Both the position numbers and the translations under genes were made by a program. Below, piece after piece: positions 45,299 through 53,918 of a stretch of DNA of 64,000 bases (position 1 is the first letter of the stretch; every line of letters starts with the position of its first letter). Origin of the DNA: Pseudomonas sp. ANT_J12. Lineage in GTDB: Bacteria > Pseudomonadota > Gammaproteobacteria > Pseudomonadales > Pseudomonadaceae. Under the pieces are notes generated by a model. The model saw only the letters and a list, made by a program, of their open reading frames with translations, was not told the DNA's origin and made no database searches. The stretch spans positions 1 through 64,000 of the forward strand of contig NZ_VOBN01000028.1 in assembly GCF_008370045.1 (NCBI RefSeq), read 5' to 3'.

Positions 45299-45607
45299 AT
45301 GAAAACCCTGACTGCCCTGTTCACCGCGTCCATCATCGCCATGACCGCCAGCCTGGCCCACGCCCGTGACCTGGGCCCCGACGAAGCCCTGAGACTGCGC
45401 GACGCTGGTACCATTGTGTCTTTCGAGAAGCTCAACGCCACCGCACTCACCAAACACCCCGGTTCCAAAATCACCGAAACCGAACTGGAAGAAGAGTACG
45501 GCAAGTACATCTATCAGGTGGAAATGCGCGACCCGCAGGGCGTTGAGTGGGACCTGGAATTGGACGCTGTCAGCGGGCAGGTTCTCAAGGATCATCAGGA
45601 TACGTAA
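45299..45607 (+). CDS. PepSY-domain secreted protein 1
   Basis: A 102-residue protein with a signal peptide (to about residue 22, SLAHA). The PepSY part includes DEALRLRDAGTIVSFEKL, YIYQVEMRDPQGVEWDLELDAVSGQVLKD. PepSY proteins beside sensor kinases often modulate the sensor. Its stop overlaps the next ATG (TAATG). First gene of a four-gene operon equivalent to PA2659-PA2656. Confidence 0.88.
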   Translation: MKTLTALFTASIIAMTASLAHARDLGPDEALRLRDAGTIVSFEKLNATALTKHPGSKITETELEEEYGKYIYQVEMRDPQGVEWDLELDAVSGQVLKDHQDT

Positions 45608-45912
45608 TGAAGGTGCTTTCATTTTCACGCATGGCGTTGGTGCTGCTGACGTTTTGCTCGGTGGTCGTGGCGCGCGACCTGGATCAGGACGAGGCGCTGC
45701 GCTTGCGGCAGCAGGGCGTGATCCTGCCGCTGGAGCAGCTGTTGCAGCAGGCGCTGGACCGCTATCCCGGCTCCAAATTGCTGGAAGCCGAGCTGGAAGA
45801 AAAACACGACGTCTACATTTATGAAGTCGAGCTGCTGACCACCGAGGGCGTGGTCCGTGAACTGGACATCGAGGCCGCAACCGGCCGTTTATTGAAAGAC
45901 AAGGAAGATTGA
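45607..45912 (+). CDS. PepSY-domain secreted protein 2
   Basis: A 101-residue protein with a signal peptide (to about residue 22, SVVVA). RDLDQDEALRLRQQGVILPLEQLLQQAL and VYIYEVELLTTEGVVRELDIEAATGRLLKDKED parallel PepSY 1, so the two are tandem duplicates. Four bases before the response regulator gene. Confidence 0.88.
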   Translation: MKVLSFSRMALVLLTFCSVVVARDLDQDEALRLRQQGVILPLEQLLQQALDRYPGSKLLEAELEEKHDVYIYEVELLTTEGVVRELDIEAATGRLLKDKED

Positions 45913-45915
45913 CCG

Positions 45916-46584
45916 ATGCGATTGCTGCTGGTGGAAGACCACGTGCCCCTGGCCGATGAATTGATGGCGGGCCTCAACCGCCAGGGCTACGCCGTGGACT
46001 GGCTGGCCGACGGGCGCGACGCGGTGTACCAGGGCAGCAGCGAGCCCTATGACCTGATCATCCTCGACCTCGGCCTGCCGGGTTTGCCGGGGCTTGAGGT
46101 GTTGACCCAATGGCGCGCCGGCGGCTTGTCGACCCCGGTGTTGATCCTCACCGCCCGCGACTCCTGGGCCGAGCGCATCGAAGGTCTCAAGGCCGGCGCC
46201 GACGATTACCTGAGCAAACCTTTTCACCCCGAAGAACTGCACCTGCGGGTCCAGGCGTTGCTGCGCCGGTCCCACGGCCAGGCCAACCAGCCGACGCTCA
46301 AGGCCAACGGCTTGCACCTGGATGAAGGCCGCCAGTGCGTGACCCGCGACGGTGCCGACATCCAGCTCACCGCCGCTGAGTTCCGCCTGCTGCGCTACTT
46401 CATGCTGCACCCGGAACAGATCCTCTCCAAAAGCCACCTCGCCGAACACCTCTACGACGGGGAAACCGAGCGCGATTCCAATGTGCTCGAAGTCCACGTC
46501 AACCACCTGCGGCGCAAACTCGGGCGCAGCGTGATCGAAACCCGTCGCGGCCAGGGTTACCTGTTCGGCGGGCAAGCGCAGTGA
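45916..46584 (+). CDS. bqsR: OmpR-family response regulator (BqsR/CarR-like)
   Basis: A 222-residue regulator. The receiver domain has the acidic pair E7-D8, phosphoacceptor D51 (LIILDLGLPGLPG) and the SKPF lysine. The winged-helix domain (about 128-220) has LTAAEFRLLRYFMLHPEQILSKSHL and VLEVHVNHLRRKLG. Orthology to BqsR (PA2657) rests on the two PepSY genes before it and the TlpQ/CtpM-type genes nearby. BqsR responds to ferrous iron and affects biofilm and calcium response in P. aeruginosa. Overlaps the kinase gene by four bases. Confidence 0.85.
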   Translation: MRLLLVEDHVPLADELMAGLNRQGYAVDWLADGRDAVYQGSSEPYDLIILDLGLPGLPGLEVLTQWRAGGLSTPVLILTARDSWAERIEGLKAGADDYLSKPFHPEELHLRVQALLRRSHGQANQPTLKANGLHLDEGRQCVTRDGADIQLTAAEFRLLRYFMLHPEQILSKSHLAEHLYDGETERDSNVLEVHVNHLRRKLGRSVIETRRGQGYLFGGQAQ

Positions 46585-47894
46585 GGTCGATCCAGCGCCG
46601 CTTGAGCCTGGGCCTGATCAGCGTGATGGTGATCGTCGGCCTGGTGCTGGCGCAAACCAGTTTGTGGCTGTTCGAAATGGGCTTGCAGCGCTACCTCGAA
46701 GCCGGGCTTCGCAATGACAGTGAAAACCTGCTGGCCGCGTTGGTGCGCGGGCCCCAGGGCTTGCAACTGGACGAGCGACACCTGGCGCCGGCCTATCAAC
46801 GGCCGTTTTCCGGGCATTACTTCCGCATCGATTTTGCCGACAGCCACTGGCGCTCCCGTTCGTTGTGGGACCAGGAACTGCCGCGTCTCGAAACCCCAGG
46901 CCTTGAGAGCCATCTGCAATTGGGCCCGGAAGGTCAGCAGTTGCTGGTGTTGCGCTCGGACTACCGGCGGCTCGGCCAGTCGATTTCCATCAGCGTGGCC
47001 CAGGACTACACGCCAGTGCGCGAGAGTTTCATGCGCATGCAACAGGTCGGTCTGGCACTCGGTCTGGCGGGGTTGCTGCTGATTCTGCTGCTGCAACGCA
47101 TCACCGTGCGCCGTGCCTTGCGTCCGCTGGAAAGGGCCCGTGAACAGATCGCCCAACTGCAACAGGGCCAGCGCTCGCAACTGGATGATCAGGTGCCGGT
47201 GGAGCTGGAGCCGCTGGTGGCGCAGATCAACCATCTGCTGGCCCATACCGAAGACAGCCTCAAGCGTTCGCGCAATGCCCTGGGCAATCTTGGCCACGCG
47301 TTGAAAACCCCGCTGGCGGTGTTGCTCAGCCTGGCGTCCAGCGAAAAACTCGACGCCCATCCCGAACTGCGCAAGGTCATCCAGCAACAGCTTGAGCAGG
47401 TGCAGAATCGCTTGAATCGCGAACTCAACCGCGCGCGGTTGTCCGGGGACGCGTTGCCGGGGGTGTTGTTTGATTGCGATGCGGAGCTGCCGGGGTTACT
47501 GGCCACGTTGAACATGATTCATGGCGAACACCTGGACCTGAGCTACCGCGCCCCGGCCGGTTTGCTGCTGCCCTGGGATCGCGAAGACTTGCTGGAACTG
47601 CTCGGCAACCTGCTGGACAATGCCTGCAAATGGGCGGACGCCGAGGTTCGCTTGAGCGTGGTCGAAATGCCCGAAAAGTTTGAACTGAGCGTGGAAGACG
47701 ACGGCCCGGGGATTCCCGAAGACCAGCGCGACCAAGTGTTCAGTCGCGGGACGCGGCTGGATGAACAGACGGATGGGCATGGGCTGGGATTGGGCATCGT
47801 GCGCGACATCGTCGACACCTGGGGCGGCACGTTGCTGTTGCAGCAAAGCGAGTGGGGCGGGTTGAAGGTCGTGATCGAATTGCCCAAGCGCTGA
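46581..47894 (+). CDS. bqsS: Sensor histidine kinase (BqsS/CarS-like)
   Basis: A 437-residue kinase. Helices at about 9-31 and 154-172 bound a periplasmic sensor of about 120 residues. HAMP follows, then the H-box with H239 (NLGHALKTPLAVLLS) and an ATPase domain with N-box ELLGNLLDNACKWA and DDGPGIPEDQRDQVFSRG. In the sensor the place I would align with the iron motif RExxE reads RNDSE (44-48), so one acidic residue is missing. Start GTG overlaps bqsR. Confidence 0.85.
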   Translation: MRSIQRRLSLGLISVMVIVGLVLAQTSLWLFEMGLQRYLEAGLRNDSENLLAALVRGPQGLQLDERHLAPAYQRPFSGHYFRIDFADSHWRSRSLWDQELPRLETPGLESHLQLGPEGQQLLVLRSDYRRLGQSISISVAQDYTPVRESFMRMQQVGLALGLAGLLLILLLQRITVRRALRPLERAREQIAQLQQGQRSQLDDQVPVELEPLVAQINHLLAHTEDSLKRSRNALGNLGHALKTPLAVLLSLASSEKLDAHPELRKVIQQQLEQVQNRLNRELNRARLSGDALPGVLFDCDAELPGLLATLNMIHGEHLDLSYRAPAGLLLPWDREDLLELLGNLLDNACKWADAEVRLSVVEMPEKFELSVEDDGPGIPEDQRDQVFSRGTRLDEQTDGHGLGLGIVRDIVDTWGGTLLLQQSEWGGLKVVIELPKR

Positions 47895-47920
47895 TGATGA
47901 ATACCTGTGGTTAGGAGGGC

Positions 47921-48034
47921 TTTTGTGGCGAGGGGGCTTGCCCCCGTTGGGTCGCGAAGCGGCTCTAAAAAAAGGGCCTGCTGCGCAGTCCAACGGGGGC
48001 AAGCCCCCTCGCCACACAAGCCCCCTCGCCACAG
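47921..48034. repeat. GC-rich REP-like element after bqsS
   Basis: Arms 47925-47950 and 47991-48015 belong to the GTGGCGAGGGGGCTTGCC family. A further 18-base copy of the right end (48016-48034) follows directly, so one arm is duplicated. It lies between convergent genes. Confidence 0.85.
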
Positions 48035-48065
48035 GTAAATGCCAGCCACAAGCCCGGCGTTACCA

Positions 48066-49748
48066 TCAGGTGTGATGAATCTCCCGATCCTTGGTTTCCG
48101 GCATAAAGAAAATCCCCAGCACCGCCGTCATCACCGCAATCACAATCGGGTACCACAACCCGTAATAGATATCCCCGGTAGCCGCCACCATCGCAAACGC
48201 CACCGTCGGCAGGAAACCACCGAACCAGCCGTTACCGATGTGATAGGGCAGCGACATCGAGGTATAGCGAATCCGCGCCGGGAACAATTCCACCAGCCAT
48301 GCGGCTATCGGGCCGTAGACCATGGTCACGTAGATCACCAGGATCGTCAGCAGCAACAGCACCATCGGGTAGTTGGTCTTGGCCGGATCAGCCTTTTCGG
48401 GGTAACCGGCCTCTTTCAGGCTGGTGCCGAGGGACGCGGTGAACGCGTCGTTGCGCGTCTTGAAATCGGCGGCAGGCAGGCTGGAGCCTTCGAAACTCGG
48501 GACCACTTTGTCGCCGATGCGCACTTGCGCGACGGTGCCCGGCTCAGCCTTTACGTTGGTGTAGGGGATCGCTCGCTTCGCCAGCAGGGTCTTGGCCAGG
48601 TCGCAGGAACTGGTGAATTTGGCCTTGCCCACCGGGTCGAACTGGAACGAGCACTGATCGGGATCGGCGATAACCGTCACCGGGTTCTTCTCCTGGGCGA
48701 TGAACACGTCGGGGTTACCGTACTGGGTCAGCGCATGGAAGATCGGGAAGTAGGTCGCGGCCGCGAGGATGCAGCCGGCCATGATGATGCCCTTGCGTCC
48801 GATACGGTCGGACAGGCTGCCGAAGATGACGAAGAACGGCGTGCCGATCAGCAGTGAGCCGGCGATCAGCAGGTTGGCGGTCTGCGGGTCGATCTTCAGG
48901 GTTTGCAGCAGGAAGAACAGCGCATAGAACTGCCCGGTGTACCACACGACCGCCTGGCCGGCGGTGCCGCCGAGCAGGGCCATGATCACGATTTTCAGGT
49001 TTTCCCAGCGGGCGAAGGATTCGGTCAGCGGTGCCTTGGAGGATTTGCCTTCGGCTTTCATCTTCAGGAACACCGGCGACTCGCTGAGTTGCAGACGGAT
49101 GTACACCGAGACGATCAGCAGCAGGATCGACAGCAGGAACGGAATCCGCCAGCCCCAGGCTTCGAAGGCTTCGGTGCCCAGGGCGGTGCGGCAGGCGAGG
49201 ATTACCAGCAGCGACAGGAACAGGCCGAGGGTCGCGGTGGTTTGAATCCACGACGTGAAGTAACCGCGTTTGCCCTTCGGCGCATGCTCGGCCACGTAGG
49301 TTGCCGCGCCACCGTACTCACCGCCCAACGCCAGGCCTTGCAGCAGGCGCAGGGTAATCAGGATGACCGGTGCCGCGACGCCAATGGTCGCGTAGCCAGG
49401 CAGGAAACCCACCACGGCCGTGGAGACACCCATGATGACAATGGTGATCAGGAACGTGTGCTTGCGCCCGATCATGTCGCCCAAGCGGCCGAACACAATC
49501 GCGCCGAAGGGCCGCACGGCGAAACCCGCGGCGAAGGCGAGCAGGGCGAAGATGAAGGAGGTGGTCTCGTTGACGCCCGCGAAGAAGTGCTTGGCGATGA
49601 TCGCGGCGAGGGAGCCGTAGAGGTAAAAGTCGTACCACTCGAACACAGTGCCCAGGGACGAGGCAAAGATAACCTTGCGCTCCTCCTTGGTGATGCCGTG
49701 GTGGGGCGCGCTGCCTGTGCCCGTGGTTGTGCTGTCGATTACGGCCAT
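48066..49748 (-). CDS. MHS-family MFS transporter with a large loop
   Basis: A 560-residue major facilitator of the metabolite:H+ symporter family (like ShiA, KgtP). Helices 1-8 lie within about 25-340, with the MHS motif RPFGAIVFGRLGDMIGRKHTFL and LQGLALGGEYGGAATYVAEHAP. A polar insert of about 120 residues (341-460), with C366 and C382, separates it from the last four helices; ordinary members have 430-450 residues. ATG 49748 follows GGAGAAG. Substrate unknown. Confidence 0.9.
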   Translation of the reverse strand: MAVIDSTTTGTGSAPHHGITKEERKVIFASSLGTVFEWYDFYLYGSLAAIIAKHFFAGVNETTSFIFALLAFAAGFAVRPFGAIVFGRLGDMIGRKHTFLITIVIMGVSTAVVGFLPGYATIGVAAPVILITLRLLQGLALGGEYGGAATYVAEHAPKGKRGYFTSWIQTTATLGLFLSLLVILACRTALGTEAFEAWGWRIPFLLSILLLIVSVYIRLQLSESPVFLKMKAEGKSSKAPLTESFARWENLKIVIMALLGGTAGQAVVWYTGQFYALFFLLQTLKIDPQTANLLIAGSLLIGTPFFVIFGSLSDRIGRKGIIMAGCILAAATYFPIFHALTQYGNPDVFIAQEKNPVTVIADPDQCSFQFDPVGKAKFTSSCDLAKTLLAKRAIPYTNVKAEPGTVAQVRIGDKVVPSFEGSSLPAADFKTRNDAFTASLGTSLKEAGYPEKADPAKTNYPMVLLLLTILVIYVTMVYGPIAAWLVELFPARIRYTSMSLPYHIGNGWFGGFLPTVAFAMVAATGDIYYGLWYPIVIAVMTAVLGIFFMPETKDREIHHT

Positions 49749-50028
49749 GGGTCTTCTCCGTCTTGCTCTTGTTGTAGGCCGGAGCACCTCAAAATACCCG
49801 TGTTGCCGCACCCAGGCCCTGGGGCTGATGTTGTCAGATTGCCCTTAGAAGCATAATCAGCTTCGCGCAAATATCCACTCGGCCCCTGAAACCCCGGATC
49901 TGCTTGATCGTTCCCACGCTCTGCGTGGGAATGCCTCAATGGACGCTCCGCGTCCGCGTTTGAATGGGACGCGGAGCGTCCCGGGCTGCATTCCCACGGG
50001 TCGCGTGGGAACGATCAGTTACCTCAGG
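49749..50028. other. Gap between the MHS transporter and a chemoreceptor
   Basis: The right two thirds are a nested inverted repeat (49905-50017). The left third should hold the transporter promoter, but no clear box is seen. Confidence 0.5.
49905..50017. repeat. Nested inverted repeat (GATCGTTCCCACGC family)
   Basis: Outer arms TGATCGTTCCCACG (49905-49918) and CGTGGGAACGATCA (about 50004-50017) enclose inner arms GGACGCTCCGCGTCC (49941-49955) and GGGACGCGGAGCGTCCC (49967-49983). Each outer arm is itself palindromic around CCCACG. It is a Pseudomonas dispersed repeat unlike the REP units in this window, placed 12 bases beyond the chemoreceptor stop. Confidence 0.8.
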
Positions 50029-52176
50029 TCAAACCCGGAACTGATCCATCAAACTCTGCTGCTGGTTGGCCAGGCTGTTAAGCGACTGACTCACTCTGGC
50101 CGATTCATTCGCCTGCCCCGACAACGATTCGGTCACATCGCGGATGGTCGCCACGTTGTTGTTGATCTCCTCGGCCACCGCGCTCTGTTCCTCGGCGGCG
50201 CTGGCGATCTGCAGGTTCATGTCGGTAATCACCGTCACCGCATCACCAATCTGGCGCAGGGCAGTCACGGCCTGGCTGACTTGCTCGACGCTGCTCTGGG
50301 CCTGGCGATGGCTGTTGTTCATCGAGCCGACCACCTCCTGGGTACCGCTCTGCAATTGCTCGATCACCTGACGGGTTTCCTCCACCGATTCCTGGGTACG
50401 CCGCGCCAGGTTGCGCACTTCGTCGGCGACCACGGCAAAACCGCGACCGGCTTCACCGGCCCGGGCCGCCTCGATGGCGGCGTTGAGGGCCAGCAGGTTG
50501 GTCTGCTCGGCGATCGCACGAATCACTTCCAGCACCGAACCGATCTTCTCGCTATTCGCCGCCAGGCCTTCGACTTGCACCATCGCCGCGCTCATGTCGG
50601 CGGCGAGGTTGTCGATGCTGGTGGTGGTGCGGTCGATCACGGTCAAGCCCTGACGGGTCGCCTGATCGGCATCGCGCGCCGCATGCGCCGCCTGGGCCGC
50701 GCTGCGGGCGACGTCCTGGGCGGTGGCGCTCATTTCGTGGGACGCGGTGGCCACCTGATCGACCTGACGGTATTGCTGCTCCATGCCGGCGCTGGTCTGG
50801 GTGGCGATGGCGGAGGATTGATCCGCCGTGCTGCGCGCGTCCTGCACCGAGCGTTTTACCTCGGCGATGATCGGTTGCAGCTTGTCGAGGAAACGGTTGA
50901 ACCAACCGGCCAACTGGCCCAGTTCGTCCTTCTTGTCGTAGGCCAGGCGCCGGGTCAAATCACCTTCGCCGCTGGCGATGTCTTCGAGCATGTGCGCCAC
51001 GCCGAGGATCGGCTTGGTCACGCTGCGCGCCATCAACCACACCAGCAACAGGCCGATCAACGCGGCGAGTACGCCCAGGCCGAGTTCGACCAGGGTGCCG
51101 GCGCGGTTGCTTTCATCCAGCTGTTTTTCCAGCGCTTCGGCCGGGCCGACCAGGACTTTCTCCGGCACATCGAGCAACACGCCCCACGACTTGCCGCCCG
51201 GAATCGGCTGGAACGGCGACAGCACTTTCAACTGCTCGTTGCTGTGCAGGCTGGTGGTTTTGCTGCTGGTGCCCAGCATCCGGATCAGCTCGGCGCCGTT
51301 GATTTTGTCCACGGCGTCCAGACGCTGGCTGAGCTTGCTGGCGTCCGGGCTGTAACCGGCGAGCAACCCGACCGGGCTGAGGATGCTGACGCTGGTCTGG
51401 CCGTCATAGAGCTTTTTGCTCGCGCCCTGACTGACCGCTTGCAGGCTGTTGAGGTTGATGTCCACCGACAACGAGGCGATGACTTTGCCGTTGACCATCA
51501 GCGGGAACACGATGCTGGTCATCAGCACGTTCTGGCCGTCGATCACATAGAAGTAGGGTTCGATCACGCACGGCTTGAGCGTGGCGCGCGGGCAGGTGAA
51601 CCAGGCGTTGGCCGCTTCGCCGCTGGGGCCGGTGCTGGTGTCGGCCATGTCGGTTTCGGGCAGCGACATCGAGGTCAGTTTGCCCGGTGTCGGCTGCGAC
51701 CAGTACAGGGCAAAGCGGCCCTTGTCGTTGCTGCCGAGCTCGGCCTGACCGGCGAACAGTTCGTCCTTGCCGTCCAGCGCGTTGGCTTCGAACACCAGGG
51801 ACAGCCCGAGCAGTTCCGGGTTGGCTTGCAGCGCCGACTTGACCTGGCGGGTCAGGTCTTCGCGCAGGTCGAAGGCATCGAGAAAACGCTTCTCGGCCTG
51901 CTCGCGCAGGAACAGCACCTGGCGCGAGAAGCCGTGGCCATATTGATAGGCGTCCATGAACTGCTGGCGAATCCCCAGCGCCTGGTTTTCACCCTGGGAC
52001 TCGATCCGCGCCTGGGCGGATTCGGTGAGCATCTCCATGCTCGACGCCTTCACCAGCGCGGAGCTGTGCTCCATGCGATACAGCGAAAGACCCACCAGCA
52101 GGGTCACGATACCCGCCAGGCACAGCCCGGCCAGCAGGGTGATTTTCCATTGGATGGAGAGTTGTCTGAGCGACAT
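50029..52176 (-). CDS. dCache methyl-accepting chemotaxis protein (TlpQ/McpU-like)
   Basis: A 715-residue chemoreceptor. Helix 1 (about 11-31), a long periplasmic double-Cache domain (about 40-365), helix 2 (about 368-390), HAMP and a signalling domain follow. The hairpin tip reads AEQTNLLALNAAIEAARAGEAGRGFAVVADEVRNLA. The position beside an NhaC-type transporter and an sCache receptor matches PA2654, whose product TlpQ senses histamine and polyamines. The ligand here is inferred. Confidence 0.9.
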   Translation of the reverse strand: MSLRQLSIQWKITLLAGLCLAGIVTLLVGLSLYRMEHSSALVKASSMEMLTESAQARIESQGENQALGIRQQFMDAYQYGHGFSRQVLFLREQAEKRFLDAFDLREDLTRQVKSALQANPELLGLSLVFEANALDGKDELFAGQAELGSNDKGRFALYWSQPTPGKLTSMSLPETDMADTSTGPSGEAANAWFTCPRATLKPCVIEPYFYVIDGQNVLMTSIVFPLMVNGKVIASLSVDINLNSLQAVSQGASKKLYDGQTSVSILSPVGLLAGYSPDASKLSQRLDAVDKINGAELIRMLGTSSKTTSLHSNEQLKVLSPFQPIPGGKSWGVLLDVPEKVLVGPAEALEKQLDESNRAGTLVELGLGVLAALIGLLLVWLMARSVTKPILGVAHMLEDIASGEGDLTRRLAYDKKDELGQLAGWFNRFLDKLQPIIAEVKRSVQDARSTADQSSAIATQTSAGMEQQYRQVDQVATASHEMSATAQDVARSAAQAAHAARDADQATRQGLTVIDRTTTSIDNLAADMSAAMVQVEGLAANSEKIGSVLEVIRAIAEQTNLLALNAAIEAARAGEAGRGFAVVADEVRNLARRTQESVEETRQVIEQLQSGTQEVVGSMNNSHRQAQSSVEQVSQAVTALRQIGDAVTVITDMNLQIASAAEEQSAVAEEINNNVATIRDVTESLSGQANESARVSQSLNSLANQQQSLMDQFRV

Positions 52177-52239
52177 GGAGAGACGTCCTTATTCGATATT
52201 TATCTGAGACTTTGCACTGTAACGGCGCAAAAGCAGCTT

Positions 52240-52317
52240 TCTTGAGCGACAAGCTGCAAGCGGCAAGCGAGAAACACAAAAGCTTGCAGCTTCAGACTTG
52301 CAGCTTGCGGCTGCTTC
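52240..52317. repeat. Degenerate CTTGCAGCTTG stretch with dyad
   Basis: AAGCTGCAAGCGGCAAGC (52251-52268) faces AGCTTGCAGCTTC and CTTGCAGCTTGCGGCTG (52281-52313). Same family as 40886-40950. It lies in the divergent region of the chemoreceptor and the transporter. Confidence 0.6.
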
Positions 52318-52416
52318 CTTCACAGTGCGCGCCCTCTAATAAAACCCATTCCTAATTTCGCTGGCGGCGCTTTGCAGACTGCCGGCGGAGCTCATTCCGC
52401 TTGCCTTGAGGTAACG

Positions 52417-53736
52417 ATGATTAATGCTGTAATTGCCGCGGTCGGCGTCATGCTGGTGCTCAGCCTGTCCCGCGTGCATGTGGTGATCGCGCTGATTGTC
52501 GGCGCTCTGGTGGGTGGCCTGACCGGTGGCCTGGGCATCGGCGCGACACTGAAAGCTTTCAACAGTGGCCTCGGCGGCGGGGCGACGGTGGCGTTGTCCT
52601 ATGCCTTGCTCGGTGCCTTTGCGGTGGCGATTGCCAAGTCCGGCCTGGCCCATGCCCTGGCGGACAAAGCCTTGGCGATGGTTGATCGTCAACACGCCAG
52701 CGGCGGCGGTTCGGTCAAGTGGCTGCTGATCGGCTTGCTGTGGGTGGTGGCCATCGCTTCCCAAAACATTCTGCCGATACATATCGCCTTTATTCCGTTG
52801 CTGGTGCCGCCGCTTTTATATGTGCTGACCAAACTGCAACTGGATCGGCGCTTGATCGCTTGCGTCATGACCTTTGGCCTGATCACGCCGTATATGTTCC
52901 TGCCGGTGGGCTTCGGCAACATCTTCCTGAATGAAATCCTGCTGGCCAACGTCGCCCGCAGCGGCGTCGACATCAGTGGCATCAACGTCACCCATGCCAT
53001 GGGCATTCCGGCGTTGGGCATGGTGGTGGGCCTGGCCGTCGCGTTCATCAGCTACCGCAAGAAACGCGTCTACGACCTGGAAAAAATCGAGAAAGTCGAG
53101 CAGGTCGCGGTGGAGTACAACCCGCTGAGCCTGATGGTCGCCGGCGTGGCCATCGCGGCGGCGTTCATCATTCAGTTGCTGCTGGATTCGATGATCATCG
53201 GTGCGTTGGCGGGTTTCCTGATCTTCTCGGTGTCGGGCATCGTGAAGTGGCGCGACACCGACGACCTGTTCACCGAAGGCATGAAGATGATGGCGATGAT
53301 CGGCTTCATCATGATCGCCGCCTCGGGGTTTGCCGAAGTGATGAAAGCCACCGGTGACGTGCAGTCGCTGGTGCAGGCTTCGGCGTCGTGGATTGGTCAC
53401 AGCAAAGGCGTCGGCGCGTTGTTGATGTTGCTGGTCGGCCTGCTGGTTACCATGGGCATCGGCTCGTCGTTTTCCACCGTGCCGATCCTCGCGGCGATCT
53501 TCGTGCCGTTGTGCGTGCAATTGGGTTTCAGCCCGATGGCGATCGTCTGCATCGTCGGCACGGCCGGCGCCCTGGGTGACGCCGGTTCCCCTGCCTCGGA
53601 TTCGACTCTCGGCCCGACCTCCGGTTTGAACATCGATGGCCAGCATCACCACATCTGGGACACGGTCGTCCCGACTTTCCTGCATTACAACCTGCCGCTG
53701 CTGGCGTTTGGCTGGGTAGCGGCGATGGTCCTCTGA
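52417..53736 (+). CDS. Na+/H+ antiporter family (NhaC-like) transporter
   Basis: A 439-residue membrane protein with about eleven helices. SQNILPIHIAFIPLLVPPLL, GDAGSPASDSTLGPTSGLNIDGQHHHIWDTVVPTFLHYN are typical of the YuiF/NhaC-like family. GAGGTAACG precedes ATG 52417. Such proteins may be organic-acid or amino-acid antiporters rather than simple sodium pumps. The equivalent P. aeruginosa gene PA2653 has the same flanking receptors, so substrate and receptor ligand may be related. Confidence 0.87.
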   Translation: MINAVIAAVGVMLVLSLSRVHVVIALIVGALVGGLTGGLGIGATLKAFNSGLGGGATVALSYALLGAFAVAIAKSGLAHALADKALAMVDRQHASGGGSVKWLLIGLLWVVAIASQNILPIHIAFIPLLVPPLLYVLTKLQLDRRLIACVMTFGLITPYMFLPVGFGNIFLNEILLANVARSGVDISGINVTHAMGIPALGMVVGLAVAFISYRKKRVYDLEKIEKVEQVAVEYNPLSLMVAGVAIAAAFIIQLLLDSMIIGALAGFLIFSVSGIVKWRDTDDLFTEGMKMMAMIGFIMIAASGFAEVMKATGDVQSLVQASASWIGHSKGVGALLMLLVGLLVTMGIGSSFSTVPILAAIFVPLCVQLGFSPMAIVCIVGTAGALGDAGSPASDSTLGPTSGLNIDGQHHHIWDTVVPTFLHYNLPLLAFGWVAAMVL

Positions 53737-53743
53737 TCGCGCC

Positions 53744-53833
53744 CCCTGTAGGAGCGAGGCTTGCCCGCGACGGCACATTTAGCATTGATGTGACTGACAC
53801 ACCGCCTTCGCGGGCAAGCCTCGCTCCTACAAG
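53744..53833. repeat. REPIN with a conserved spacer
   Basis: REP arms at 53746-53771 and 53804-53832. The spacer GCACATTTAGCATTGATGTG and TGACTGACACACCGCC is almost identical to that of the element at 59375-59499. Confidence 0.85.
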
Positions 53834-53918
53834 GGACTTGTAGTCGATGATTCAACTTTTGATCCGGCCTGCCGTTAAAGCCTTAACCACGCCAATAAAA
53901 TCAAAAGAGTGAACCGTC

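Noticed and set aside
49939..52245. 768-codon plus-strand frame
   Set aside because: Shadow of the chemoreceptor on the other strand; its composition is rich in His, Arg and Gln as expected from such a shadow.
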